Assembly (NCBI GenBank): GCA_030248065.1
Contig: JASAMV010007160.1
Location: 1 to 64,000 of the forward strand
Direction: 5' to 3'
Source: Rhynchonema sp. JSB1_4
Taxonomy: Eukaryota > Nematoda > Chromadorea > Monhysterida > Xyalidae
Length of the DNA stretch: 64,000 nt
Under the pieces are notes generated by a model. That model made no database searches and was not told where the DNA came from. It was given only the letters and a program-made list of their open reading frames with translations. The position numbers were made by a program, and so were the translations under genes. Below, piece by piece: positions 48,901-64,000 of the stretch; position 1 is the stretch's first letter, and every line of letters starts with the position of its first letter.

Positions 48901-51900
48901 ACTAATTTCGACCAGCGTAAACTTGTTCCCAGACAGACAGTAAGAGACTTTCACACTGATCGCAAATCAATGAGTAGATCTCGAAATGTCCAAAATGCAA
49001 AAAAGTCGTGGGACCAAACGAAGACCGTACCGTGCCGATCACAAGGTTTGACATAGCCCATTATGATGTTTCAGTCTGTCGTGTACGTTCTCCGAGTCGT
49101 TGCGATCGAAACGTCACAACGACGATTTGGTGAACACGGCACAGTGGGTCGATGAGAAAATCACCAGAATGACCAGGGCGCAGGCGCCGTTCGAAAAGGC
49201 GCTCAAGGTTGGACAGTAATGTTTGTGTTTTTGTCGGTTTCGGACCAGTATTTTTGACAAAAAAACAGAGCTGGCTTGATACTGGGTCTTGGTCGTGGTG
49301 TGTGTTCAAATTGCTCACGTATATCAAGTCGAGACAGAGTCGACAAAGGCTCACGCATTGGTTTTGGGTGCTTTATGTGTACCATGGAAAGCTCCATCGC
49401 TCACTCGCTCAATCTGACTCAAAGTATTCAAAGCTCACCGAATCAATGCTTGGACTGTCAGAAGTCAGCGAGATGCCAAATACGATTAACATGGTGTGCT
49501 GGTGACTGATGTTTCACCCGCGAATGACTTGGGTCGCCGTTTTTGCGTGAATTCTTCTTCTTCTTCCTTCTTCAACCGAATAAAAACTGCCAACACACCA
49601 GACTTACGGTGAAGTCCTGCGACACAGGGGTTGTTTTCCGTCCCTCCGCTGTGGTGGCCCCCATTTTGATCAAAGGGGCTGTGGTAATTTACCGAAAGAT
49701 CACATGTTCGAACAATCATATGGTACATATTGTTATGGTGGGTGATCTTCAAGAAACGGTGTGTGAAAAGGGCGCGACCAACCAGTTCGTTTCCATTTTG
49801 CATCGAAACACCAACCCAAAACCACAAAGGTGGCCGTCGAAAACCCCGACAACGGAAAACCGAAATTTTTCGGGGTTTTTTTTTCGGCGTTTTTTTTTTG
49901 TTTTTTTTCAGTGTTTCGACCCCACCCACCACAGAATCACCAACAATCCATCAACATTTACACGCACCAATTGCAGGCAGCCAGTCAGTTCGTCAATGTC
50001 CATCGTGAAATGTTTGACGCATGGGTTGTCGATGAGGCCAAACGTCACATTGAATTATTGGCACAGTTGAAACTCGAATTCCTCGCCATTCGGCGCTATT
50101 GGATTTCGGCGACGTTGTTCGTCAATCAAAGGTGAATGTGGTTATGTGTTTGATTGAATTGTCGAATTTTGGTCCGCAGTGTGCTTGAAATTGTGAGTGT
50201 TATGAAATGTATACTTGCGTATTTTTCCGCAAAATATATTTTTGGAAAAAAACCGTTTTTTTCCGAAAAAAAAACCGTTTTTTTTCCAAATATTTTTCCA
50301 GTACTTAAAGCGGGAAACCGTATATCTCATGCTTGCTTTTTTACAACGCAGTTAGACTGTTTATGTCCAACGGTCACAAAAAGAACGATCAAACGAGATA
50401 AACCACGTTAAAACTGTCAGAATTTATCTTTGAAAAGTTGCTTTCAGGAACAAACGCGAGCTTGTGCCGACTTACGCTCACCCTTTTGATCATGAAAGGC
50501 AGTGAGACTGAGACAAGAACCAGCTCGCTGACAGATGAAACCTTTGTGAAACATTTCACACGTGGCTGTTGGTTGACGAGCTGGTTGGATTCCCTACTAA
50601 ATGTTCTGCCGTTGCCTGATCAAAAGGGGGAGCGTAAGTCGGCACAAGCTCGAGTTTGTTCCCAAAAGCAAATTTTTAAAAATTAATTCTCACAATTTAA
50701 ACTCATTTCATTTTGTTTGAACGATGTTTTTATGATCACTCATCGTATATAGTCACATTTTATTGCGAAAGGCCGGATTCTGAGAGCATGCGATATCCGG
50801 TTGCCCTGTTTAAGGATACCCATGGTCCAAAAACGCCTATTTTGGAGAAAATTTTGTCGGGAAATGGCCTGAAACAGGCTAAAAATGCACTTGGAGATTA
50901 AAAAGTGCTCATTTTGAACTGTTTAGCACCGATTTACATTGGTTTTGACAACATCCTTTCGTCCCCTTTGAAAATATTTCGGAAATTTTTGGAAAAAAAA
51001 CGTTTTTTTCCAAAAGTTGCCACTCGGAAAAATTTCCGGAAAAATAAAAACGTATTTTTCCGGGCCTCGGAAAAAAACGGTTTTTTTTCGGTTTTTTTTT
51101 TTCGAAAAAAAACGGTTTTTTTTCGGCCCGCAAGTATAATGAAATGTGAATTTGTGTGCTCTTGAGACTGCGACCAGAACCGGTGGAAAAAAGCAAAAAA
51201 AGTGTAATTCTCATCGGAGAAAACTATTTTCTCGGCTGTGTACGTCAACCCAGATGTTATTCTTGTAATCTGCCTTACCAGGAGGTCCAAATTTCCAATC
51301 GCAGAATAATCAGCGGTGGGTTAAGCGCGTTGTTTAATATTACGGACCTAATGAAACATAACTTGCGCGATGTTCATTTGCTTGTTGTCGCACTTTGCTC
51401 ATTCAGTGCCTCATCGTCATGATCATGTACGCTCTGTTGCTCCAGTGACTATTTTTGAACATTGTTTCGAGCCACAACCTGCCTAGTTTTCCTGTCACTT
51501 TACCTCTAAATTTCCACTTGTGCACAATGCACATTGTTCATGGGGACTGAAAACAGCGTGCGCAGCGATCTTTTCTATATGAACGGGAAAACCTTACAGA
51601 GACGAGCTCGAAATCTCGATGACACGTTTCTGTCTCAAAACACCCGAGCAAATCCGCGCCGAGCAGCGAGCGACTTCCTCCGCTCAACAACAGTCATCCT
51701 CCACCGCACCGTTGCACTCTGCTGCGCACCAAAGCACACGTTCAGTTGCCGTGCAGTTGGTTAACACCCAGGAGCAGCAGGCCAAAGCCGCTAATATGTT
51801 GACGGCGTTGGAAATCGATCCCAAAATGATGCAATGTGATGTGAGTAAAGATTGGGAGTCTTTTGCCAGCTGTATTGTTGAAAAATCAGTTTTATTTGGT

Positions 51901-54900
51901 TTCTGGCTTGCGTGGCCTTTTGTTGTGGTTCTTTTTCGGTGCCATCAGATGACTGTCGCGTTGTGAACTTATGCGTGGTTCGATGAATCATTTGGCCGAA
52001 ACAGCGCGAACAACAGCGTTCTTCAACGTACACGCACCTTTTTGGGACCAAAAGCGAATTTGCGAACCCGAGGTGGAGAGCAAATCTGAATTGCAGTGCG
52101 TTGCACAACATTGGTGTTCGCGTAAGCAAGCACGCAACGGTTTGACGGCAGCCAGGTCCAATTTGTTATCGTCGTTTTGCGCGGGAATTCGGTCATGCGT
52201 CACATTCGTGGCGATACGTCACTGATAGCTACGCATATATCTTGCGTTGTTTTGATTCTGTCGTTCTCAATTTGGTTTTCTCTCAGTTTTGGGTTCCAGT
52301 TGTGGGTGTAAAGGAGTATTACCCAACAGACATCAATGCGATTCAAATATCGCGCGTGAAACATCAGCTGCCAGCGTGTGATATCCATGGCAAACAAACA
52401 ATTTGTTTTTTTTTTGTTTTTCAGATGGACCGTGCTGCAGCCAGCCGTGCGCTGCAACGGTGCTTGTCGCATCTCAAGTACTTGAAACATCTGCAAGCCA
52501 GCACGACCGAGCGCACTGGCACTGCTGGTGATCAGAATGTGGTGAAAGGTAGGTGTGTTTTGACTGGAATTATGCCGCAAAACTGACACATATATATCGT
52601 CAAAATATCTGTGATTTTGAGGCGTATATTTGGCTGGATTGTGCTGTGATTGAAATGAGAACTGAAACATTTTCATTTGAACCCATTCCATTTTGAGGTA
52701 AAGGCAAACTACATCAACACGAGCCCGACTTCGAAGGTGGTGTGTATTCAAAACGAATAGAAAGAGAAAATCGTCATGCTCCATTTTGTATTCTTCAACG
52801 TGTAACATTTCCCAAATCAGCAGCCACGACAGAATGTTTCACTATTTTGCCAGCTGCGAAATCGAGCTCATGTTGATGTAGTTTGCCTTACTTGTCAAAG
52901 CAACAATGAGATGGCTCTTGTCGACCGAATTACCACAACAATTTATTAGATACCGAAAACAGGTTTCTGTTTCAAGGTAAACCTACGACAAAAGAATTTC
53001 TTTGGTCCACAAGACTATCGGTTTTTGCAAGCATCTCTTCTCAAAGCAATCTCAAGTAGCAATTCTGCAGATTCATCAATGGGCGATTGTACAATATGCA
53101 AAGCACCACTCAGCCATCAATGGGCCATGTTCCGTTGTGGTCATTATTTCTGCATCGCTTGTGTGGATGTTTTGGTCCAACGGTTTGTTTGGTGTTTATT
53201 AATTTGTTTTTTCATGTTTTTAGGAAATGCATTACCCTTTGCAATCGAAGCACGTAGCCAGCGCAGTGTTGTCATTCCCGCGTGAAACATCAGCTTCATT
53301 TTCATGTTTTGTGTGCACTGGTCTTTTCTGGGCAGGCGAATCAGAATGAAGGCAAACTACGCCGACAAGAGCCCGATTTCGGATGTGTTTTGTGTTTTGA
53401 AAATGAAAGAAAGAGAAATTCCTCGTGCCTCCTTGTTGTACTCTTCAACGTGTCACATTTCCTGGATCAGCAGCCACGTATGAATGTTTCACCATCCTGC
53501 CAGCTTCGAAATCGGGCTCGTGTTAGCGTTGACGTAGTGTGTCCAAATGTGTTGCTGAATGGTTGTGAACCAAGAGAAATAAAACAATTATGCTTCTTTC
53601 CCTATCTATTTCTGATTATTACACGTTTCTCTCAGAATGCACGGTCTATCGAGCAACGCCAAATGCCCAGTTTGTCGTGAACACACGCCAAGGGTGCAGA
53701 TTAGTTATGTGCAAATGAAGACACGTACGCAACTGAGGGACGGAAAGGGACGCAGGATCAAGGGAAATCATTCCACGAAGGTATGGGGGAAAGTATTGTG
53801 TTTCGTTCATATCTGGTTGAGTCATAACAAACAATACTGAATTTAACGTCGACCCATTGTGCTTATTCAGCAAGTAATTTTGGTTTACGTGCCCTACCCG
53901 CTTTCGCGTTAGCTTCGTGAAAAGTTTTTTTATGAATCTCGAAAAAATAATTCATGCAAGTCACGTGACAAATAGAAACCGATTCGCTGTTCACAGGATC
54001 AATCGCATGATCCATAATTATGGGCTTATTGCATTCGCAGATCGAAGCCATCATTCACTGCCTTCTATCGCTGCCGATCAATGCCAAATGTCTGGTGTTC
54101 TCGACGTGGCACGCCGTGTTGCTGGTGCTGAGCGCTGCGTTGACACAGAATGGCGTGAAACATCAACTGTTGCTCAACGCACACAACAGACAACACACGA
54201 TCAATCGATTCCGGAGTGCTGATGGCGAAAATGTAGGTTTTTTTGGGGTTGTAGTTTTTCTGGGTTTGGAAAACTTGTTTTGCTGGCATGATCGCAATAT
54301 TCAGGTGTTCTTATTTTTTAAATGGACCTAAAAGGTGAAAAGTCATACGTTGAAAATCAATTTTATTCCCGAAATAGCGGTTTGTTCGAACAATGTTCCG
54401 AACTGCGCTCCACGTCCTCTTTGCAATATCTGTGACGTTCAGTGTAGTTCCTGGGGGGGGAGGGGGGTCCCCCCCTAAGGTACACTAACCGCCGCGACCA
54501 AGGTACACTAGTACACTAACCGCCGCGCCAGGTACACTAACCGCCTCAATTTTTGCCTAAAATAGGCAATTTTAGGCCTAAAATGGGCATTTTTAGGCCT
54601 AAAACGGGTGATTTTTAGGTCAATGTTGTCAAAAGTCGCCAAAATACCCTTTTTATGGAGAATTTTTTTCCAAAAAGGGCCAAAAATCGGTCAAATTTTC
54701 TACCTCAAAAAGTGACTTTTCCTGAATTTGGGTCTTCCCCCCCTTCCCCCCAGGGAGGTACACTAACCGCCGCACGAAAAAAAGGGGTAGGTACACTAAC
54801 CGCCGCGCCGGACCAGGAACTACACTGGTGACGTTGCACCGCAGAATAGCCTTGTTTGACTGCTGTGATCGCGTGCTGAAATATGCAGGTCATGTGAATG

Positions 54901-56104
54901 AACAACCTTCAGAAATTTCTAATTATAATTATCGCAGCCCCATTACAACAACCAACCACCAGAGCTGCACGGCCAGGGCCAATGCAAACTTTTACTCAGC
55001 ACGTCACATTCAGTGTCCACCATGTTTGTCGGTTTTGGACGAGCTTTCTGAACCATCACCACCACAGGTTCTGCTGTTGCCGATCACTAGCGGTGCGCGT
55101 GGACTGAATCTGATCGAAGCGACGCACGTTGTGTTGTGCGAACCGCTGATGGACGTCAGCGTGGAGCAGCAGGCGATTGGCCGAGTGCACAGGATTGGAC
55201 AGACGCGCACAACGCACGTGCATCGATTGATGGTTGGTGGCGTGGGTGGTGGTGGATAGAAATATAAGAGCTTGCCCTCTCAGCGCTGGAAGGGCTAAAT
55301 TCGGAGAAACTCGAACACTTCACTGTTTACCAAAACCCCGAACTTTCTTGTGGCTGTTTGCAATGCGTGAAGAATCCTGCTGAGCTGGCTGAAACATTTG
55401 CTCAGCCCCGCCAAACCTTGAAACAGCCCACAACTCGGCTTGTGTACAGGTTGTATTTCTCCATCCAAAAATATTTTTGAAAGTTCATGCTCGCGTAGAT
55501 CGACTTCATACACGTTGCTCGCGATGAACATAGCAAACGTAAAATATTATATCAGCATATGATTAGTGCGCTTGGTTGAAAGCAAAGGCAAACTACGCCA
55601 GCACGAGCCCGATGTCGCACCTGGCAGAATTGTGAAACATTCTGACGTGGCTGCTGATTTGGGAAATGCTACACGTTGAAGAATACAAAGTGGAGCATGA
55701 TGATTTTCTCTTTCTATTCGTTGTGAATACAAACCACTTTCGAAATCGGGCTCGTGTTGGTGTAGTTTGACTTTATGTTTGTGATTGAGCTCGACTTGGA
55801 AGCCAATTCGAATGAGATCAAAATTGCTGAGATTCTGCCTCCTTCTTGTGTCGTTCATAAAACATTTTTCTGTCGACTTCGTTGCCAGGAGTTTTGACTG
55901 TCGCATATTAAAAAAATGAACAAAATATCAGATGAACTTTCACAGGTGCGCAATTCGATCGAACAACGCATCTATGATTTGATGGATCACACACAGCATG
56001 AGAGCACTGACGAGCTGCCTGGCCACCATGAGGATGATTCGCTGGGATTCCATGATACGTCGAGAATGACGTTGAATGATATCAAGCTGTTGTTCGCTGA
56101 TTGA
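30720..56104 (+). CDS. SHPRH: SHPRH orthologue: SNF2 ATPase / PHD / RING E3 ubiquitin ligase
   Basis: About 30 exons give roughly 1,640 residues, close to vertebrate SHPRH. Exons: 30720-31106, 32245-32631, 33499-33675, 34224-34401, 34758-34975, 35783-35968, 36227-36340, ~36520/36567-36710, 40393-40519, 40588-40652, 42696-42816, 43242-43408, 43800-43918, 44024-44102, 44702-44790, 44869-44963, 45405-45574, 46009-46179, 46858-47009, 47939-48127, 48658-48729, 49076-49208, 49977-50131, 51600-51840, 52425-52548, 53032-53182, 53636-53780, 54041-54232, 55068-55232, 55946-56104. All tested junctions agree in phase except exons 7/8; an exon at 32.6-33.4 kb could be missing. Domain order is SNF2 motif I, basic insert, PHD, DEAQ box, long linker, RING, helicase C. 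SHPRH polyubiquitinates PCNA at stalled replication forks and has nucleosome-linked roles in known animals; it acts in the nucleus. Introns are full of MITEs, but no key motif is lost. Confidence 0.93.
31174..31528. mobile_element. hAT-type MITE family N, copy 2
   Basis: The ends are CAGTGTAGTTCCTGGTCCGG and CCAGGAACTACACTG. The flanks are GTGCGTAC (31166-31173) and GTGCATAC (31529-31536), seven of eight matching. It is in SHPRH intron 1. Confidence 0.85.
31544..32011. mobile_element. hAT-type MITE family L
   Basis: It begins CAGTGTTGGAGGTACTCTGG and ends CACTTCCAACACTG. Exact CTTATGCT flanks lie at 31536-31543 and 32012-32019. Arms hold GGGGATACCTACTGTACC units; the core has GCGCGCGTAGCGCGCGAA. 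It starts 15 bp after N copy 2 ends. Confidence 0.9.
33499..34975 (+). CDS. SHPRH: SHPRH exons 3-5: start of SNF2 ATPase, Walker A
   Basis: Exon 3 ends with [13 protein letters not shown] and exon 4 opens with VRWMLARE, the conserved entry to the SNF2 domain. Exon 5 begins [20 protein letters not shown], the nucleotide-binding motif I with its GKT lysine. The splice between exons 4 and 5 falls inside the first glycine codon of that motif. Confidence 0.92.
35783..36340 (+). CDS. SHPRH: SHPRH exons 6-7: basic insert and PHD finger
   Basis: Exon 6 is Lys/Arg-rich ([19 protein letters not shown]) and ends with the first PHD cysteines (TCVC). Exon 7 (36227-36340) completes the finger: [16 protein letters not shown], then YLCPKC. 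The zinc ligand order matches C4HC3. The insert between motif I and the PHD finger is a family feature; the linker-histone-like H15 fold of vertebrates is not evident here. Confidence 0.88.
38880..38990. repeat. Family J fragment, left end
   Basis: It begins CAGAGGTGGGAATCGGGCCG and carries GGGTTACCTCGG. The second end is missing. It lies in the long SHPRH intron 8. Confidence 0.65.
39044..39254. repeat. MITE family X, copy 2
   Basis: It begins TAGGCCGCACTCAGACAAAC and ends GTTTGTCGGAGTGCGGCCCTA-like sequence. An internal short duplication of AGTCATCATCCACAGC is present. It matches copy 1 at 2508-2685. Confidence 0.8.
39296..39363 (-). tRNA. Weak tRNA-like sequence
   Basis: On the minus strand a box A (TAGCACAGTGG) and a box B (GAGTTCGAAGC) are correctly ordered, about 40 bp apart, and a short outer stem GTCT/AGAC can form. 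The remaining stems are poor. It could be a tRNA-derived repeat or chance. Confidence 0.25.
40393..43408 (+). CDS. SHPRH: SHPRH exons 9-12: DEAQ box half of ATPase lobe 1
   Basis: Exon 9 has [16 protein letters not shown], exon 10 has [12 protein letters not shown] and exon 11 has [11 protein letters not shown] (motif II, DEAQ) and WCVTGTPV (motif III region). Exon 12 has [13 protein letters not shown]. These follow the SHPRH order closely. The 3.7-kb intron before exon 9 is the longest in the gene. Confidence 0.9.
40885..41293. repeat. MITE family C, copy 2
   Basis: This is the reverse complement of copy 1 at 4987-5404 over its full length. Its terminus TATTGGTCGCACATTGACTA is preceded by a solo fragment of the same end at 40797-40845. 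Confidence 0.85.
41848..42262. repeat. MITE family C, diverged copy 3 with nested hairpin
   Basis: The right end is TAAAGTCATTGTGCGACTAA. The left part shares TGATTTTCACGTTCAGTCAC and CACTGTGCTATTGTGATTCT with copy 4 in reverse complement. A near-perfect hairpin (41935-42116) lies inside. Confidence 0.65.
41935..42116. repeat. Near-perfect ~180-bp hairpin
   Basis: The left arm starts ATACTCTGGCAATTCTTTTG and includes GTTGCCTGATCCGTAAAGCG. The right arm is its complement almost base for base, with a loop of only about 25 bases around GTCACGTGAC. It is inserted in family C copy 3. Confidence 0.85.
44380..44655. repeat. MITE family C, copy 4
   Basis: The ends are TATTGGTTGCACAATGACTT and TGGTCATTGTGCGACCAATA. 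It lies in SHPRH intron 14 and includes an octamer at about 44501. Confidence 0.75.
45405..52548 (+). CDS. SHPRH: SHPRH exons 17-25: inter-domain linker
   Basis: This region links ATPase lobe 1 to the RING. Recognisable pieces are [20 protein letters not shown] (exon 17), a charged helix in exon 18 ([16 protein letters not shown]), the cysteine cluster CAACHL...CPLC across exons 20-21, [16 protein letters not shown] (exon 23) and [12 protein letters not shown] (exon 24). The family shows the same order but low identity. Confidence 0.85.
45835..45921. repeat. (TA)n microsatellite, ~43 units
   Basis: An uninterrupted TA run in SHPRH intron 17. Frames reading Tyr-Ile repeats across it are artefacts. 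Confidence 0.95.
46212..46490. repeat. MITE family O, partial copy
   Basis: The left end AGTGTAGTGGCAGGCAATTG is followed by TGCAAGGTACCC and by the TTGCGCGCGGCTCCCGCGA core. The right end is decayed (CAAGGCACTATACTG). It is in SHPRH intron 18. Confidence 0.6.
50210..51138. mobile_element. Family R element, copy 1, with nested TTAA insertion
   Basis: The ends are TATACTTGCGTATTTTTCCG and CGGCCCGCAAGTATA. Exact ATGAAATG flanks lie at 50202-50209 and 51139-51146. It is interrupted at 50305-50813 by a second element. It lies in SHPRH intron 23. Confidence 0.9.
50305..50813. mobile_element. TTAA-inserting palindromic element nested in R
   Basis: It begins TTAAAGCGGGAAACCGTATA and ends GATATCCGGTTGCCCTGTTTAA-like sequence, so imperfect ends plus TTAA on both sides. 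The inner arms carry CGAGCTTGTGCCGACTTACG and its complement. The uninterrupted copy of R at 58140-58563 reads CAGTACTTAAGGATACCC across the site, showing the empty target. Confidence 0.9.
52699..52890. repeat. MITE family A, copy 3
   Basis: It begins TAAAGGCAAACTACATCAAC and ends GATGTAGTTTGCCTTA. It has the GAATGTTTCACTATT block with an octamer. It is in SHPRH intron 25. Confidence 0.85.
53032..53780 (+). CDS. SHPRH: SHPRH exons 26-27: RING finger
   Basis: Exon 26 gives [19 protein letters not shown] and [10 protein letters not shown]; exon 27 gives KCPVCREHT. Together these are the eight zinc ligands of a C3HC4 RING, the ubiquitin E2-docking module. The tail GNHSTK precedes the helicase C domain, as in other SHPRH proteins. 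Confidence 0.92.
53347..53540. repeat. MITE family A, copy 4
   Basis: It begins AAGGCAAACTACGCCGACAA. The right terminal 10 bp are lost (GTTGACGTAGTGTG). It contains an octamer at 53485. It is in SHPRH intron 26, between the two RING exons. Confidence 0.8.
54041..56104 (+). CDS. SHPRH: SHPRH exons 28-30: helicase C-terminal lobe and stop
   Basis: Exon 28 has [15 protein letters not shown] (motif IV). Exon 29 has [20 protein letters not shown] (motif V) and [14 protein letters not shown] (motif VI with the arginine fingers). Exon 30 reads [10 protein letters not shown] and ends in [11 protein letters not shown]. The intron between exons 28 and 29 contains the N3 MITE, and that between 29 and 30 contains a family A MITE. 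Confidence 0.92.
54440..54827. mobile_element. hAT-type MITE family N, copy 3
   Basis: It begins CAGTGTAGTTCCTGGGGG and ends GGACCAGGAACTACACTG. Exact GTGACGTT flanks lie at 54432-54439 and 54828-54835. GGTACACTAACCGCCGC units lie in the arms. It is in SHPRH intron 28. Confidence 0.92.
55585..55775. repeat. MITE family A, copy 5
   Basis: It begins AAAGGCAAACTACGCCAGCA and ends GTTGGTGTAGTTTGACTTTA. It is inverted relative to copy 3 and is in the last SHPRH intron. Confidence 0.85.
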
Positions 56105-56768
56105 GTACGATTGGGTGAACGTTTGAGAATACTGGTCCAATCTATTTATACGGGTACTGTACTTGTGTTTATTTTGCCCTGCTTTTTCATTGCTGTTCAT
56201 ACTGTTTTTTTTACAAATTAGTTTGTTTGGTAGCATGACCGTTTGTTAGTTGCAATGCAATTGTTGCAAAATTGTGATCTTTATTTCCCTGGCTGTCACT
56301 ATGAGCTTTCTTCGGCATAGTATTTTACTGGCTGTTGTCTTTTTTTATCTCGTTTTGTACAGTCCTGGCTGTTGCTGTTGTTTGATAAAAATATTTCAAA
56401 TCAGGTTTACCAATGTTATGCATAACTTTACTTTGGATGAGGTTTTCTAACCTTGTGCTCTGAAAGTAGAGCGCTACTGACGTGTTTTCGCTTTCTGTGC
56501 CTGTTCAGCATGGCTTTCAATCATAGTATGCGCAGTGACCTATTTTGTGTTCTATTAGTTCATTAATTATTCATGCACGCACTACGCTGTTATGTTTGTG
56601 CACTATAGATTCAGGTATACAGCTCATAAAGTCAGAGAAGACCCATTCGGCTCAATTTTAGCGACCCATTGGGCTCAATTTTAGCTAACATGAAGTGCAC
56701 GCCAAAACTTAAAAAATTATATTTTGTCCATTTTTTGCAGTGCGCATCCACCCGCCGTCAATCTAATC
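56105..56768 (+). other. Spacer between SHPRH and the ankyrin gene
   Basis: The 665-bp same-strand spacer has no repeat I recognise and no clear AATAAA. A strong acceptor (TTTTTTGCAG ending at 56740) lies 28 bp before the ankyrin-gene ATG and is a candidate spliced-leader site. The spacing is longer than a typical nematode operon gap, so an operon is possible but unproven. Confidence 0.4.
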
Positions 56769-63778
<7,010 letters not shown>

Positions 63779-63869
63779 GTGCGTTTTGGGGCGGGTGTTT
63801 GGTGGCCGAACTTCGCGAAAGCGCCATCTCCAACGGGCGGGGGGGGGCGGTTGTTGTGCCACAGTGTGT

Positions 63870-64000
63870 TTGATATATCTGACGCTCTCCAGCTCGGTGC
63901 GTAAAGTCCATTTTATTCTGAAAACGCGCGTGCCTTGAACAATGCGGCGCCGTCCGTTCGCGTAAGCACGCAACAAACTGAGGTCAGCCTAAGCCTATAA
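63870..64000. repeat. MITE family B remnant at the window edge
   Basis: The blocks CTCGGTGCGTAAAGTCCATTTTATT and GTTCGCGTAAGCACGCAAC followed by GAGGTCAGCC match the interior of family B copies 1 and 3. The element is truncated or cut by the window end. Confidence 0.55.

Noticed and set aside
49912..49976. Alternative earlier start of SHPRH exon 23 (acceptor at 49911)
   Set aside because: It has a better pyrimidine tract, but needs phase 1 while exon 22 ends in phase 0; the acceptor at 49976 fits. It remains possible if exon 22 ends elsewhere.
54828..55067. Upstream extension of SHPRH exon 29
   Set aside because: The frame is open upstream, but the acceptor CCACCACAG at 55067 joins in phase and matches the conserved LLLP start; the upstream residues have no counterpart in the family.

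Overview
The window is nuclear DNA from an animal, most likely a nematode. Its genes are split into many short exons by introns that range from about 65 bp to 3.7 kb. The gene set has a nematode flavour: a DUF1647-type type II membrane protein, a srsx-like serpentine receptor and a small secreted PAN-domain protein. There are AG acceptors 20-35 bp upstream of several start codons, as expected for spliced-leader addition. The exact species cannot be told from the sequence. All gene models were built by hand from splice signals, codon phase and remembered family consensus, not by alignment.

Layout. 1-4.5 kb: no gene seen; fold-back and MITE repeats. 4.52-8.61 kb (+): DUF1647-type gene, six exons. 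8.81-10.74 kb: a large nested palindrome. 11.85-15.05 kb (-): FkbM-type methyltransferase with a signal anchor. 15.05-16.93 kb: divergent intergenic region holding a clean hAT-type MITE. 16.93-21.94 kb (+): secreted PAN-domain protein, six exons whose lengths close exactly in frame. 23.2-24.1 kb (-): the main exon of a srsx-like GPCR, with its first exon missing. 24.2-30.6 kb: repeat-rich block of nested hAT-type MITEs, a broken LINE and an AATACC minisatellite. 30.7-56.1 kb (+): a near-complete SHPRH orthologue (SNF2 ATPase, PHD, RING, helicase C) in about 30 exons, in which all but one of the exon-exon phases I tested agree. 56.77 kb to the right edge (+): an ankyrin-repeat gene that runs out of the window.

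Two features stand out at the whole-window scale. First, the octamer ATGTTTCA/TGAAACAT occurs about 59 times by my eye count, where about three are expected for this base composition. It lies in introns, intergenic DNA, transposon copies, splice acceptors and even coding exons. It resembles the core of the nematode piRNA promoter (Ruby) motif. Second, the non-coding DNA is built almost entirely of palindromic non-autonomous DNA transposons. At least ten have perfect 8-bp target duplications, several are nested, and one nested insertion has its empty site 8 kb away.

How the genes relate: SHPRH is a DNA-damage ubiquitin ligase. The DUF1647-type and FkbM-type proteins are both predicted Golgi/ER type II membrane enzymes, arranged convergently. 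The PAN protein is secreted and the srsx protein is a chemoreceptor. I see no pathway that joins them; SHPRH and the ankyrin gene are tandem on one strand, 665 bp apart.
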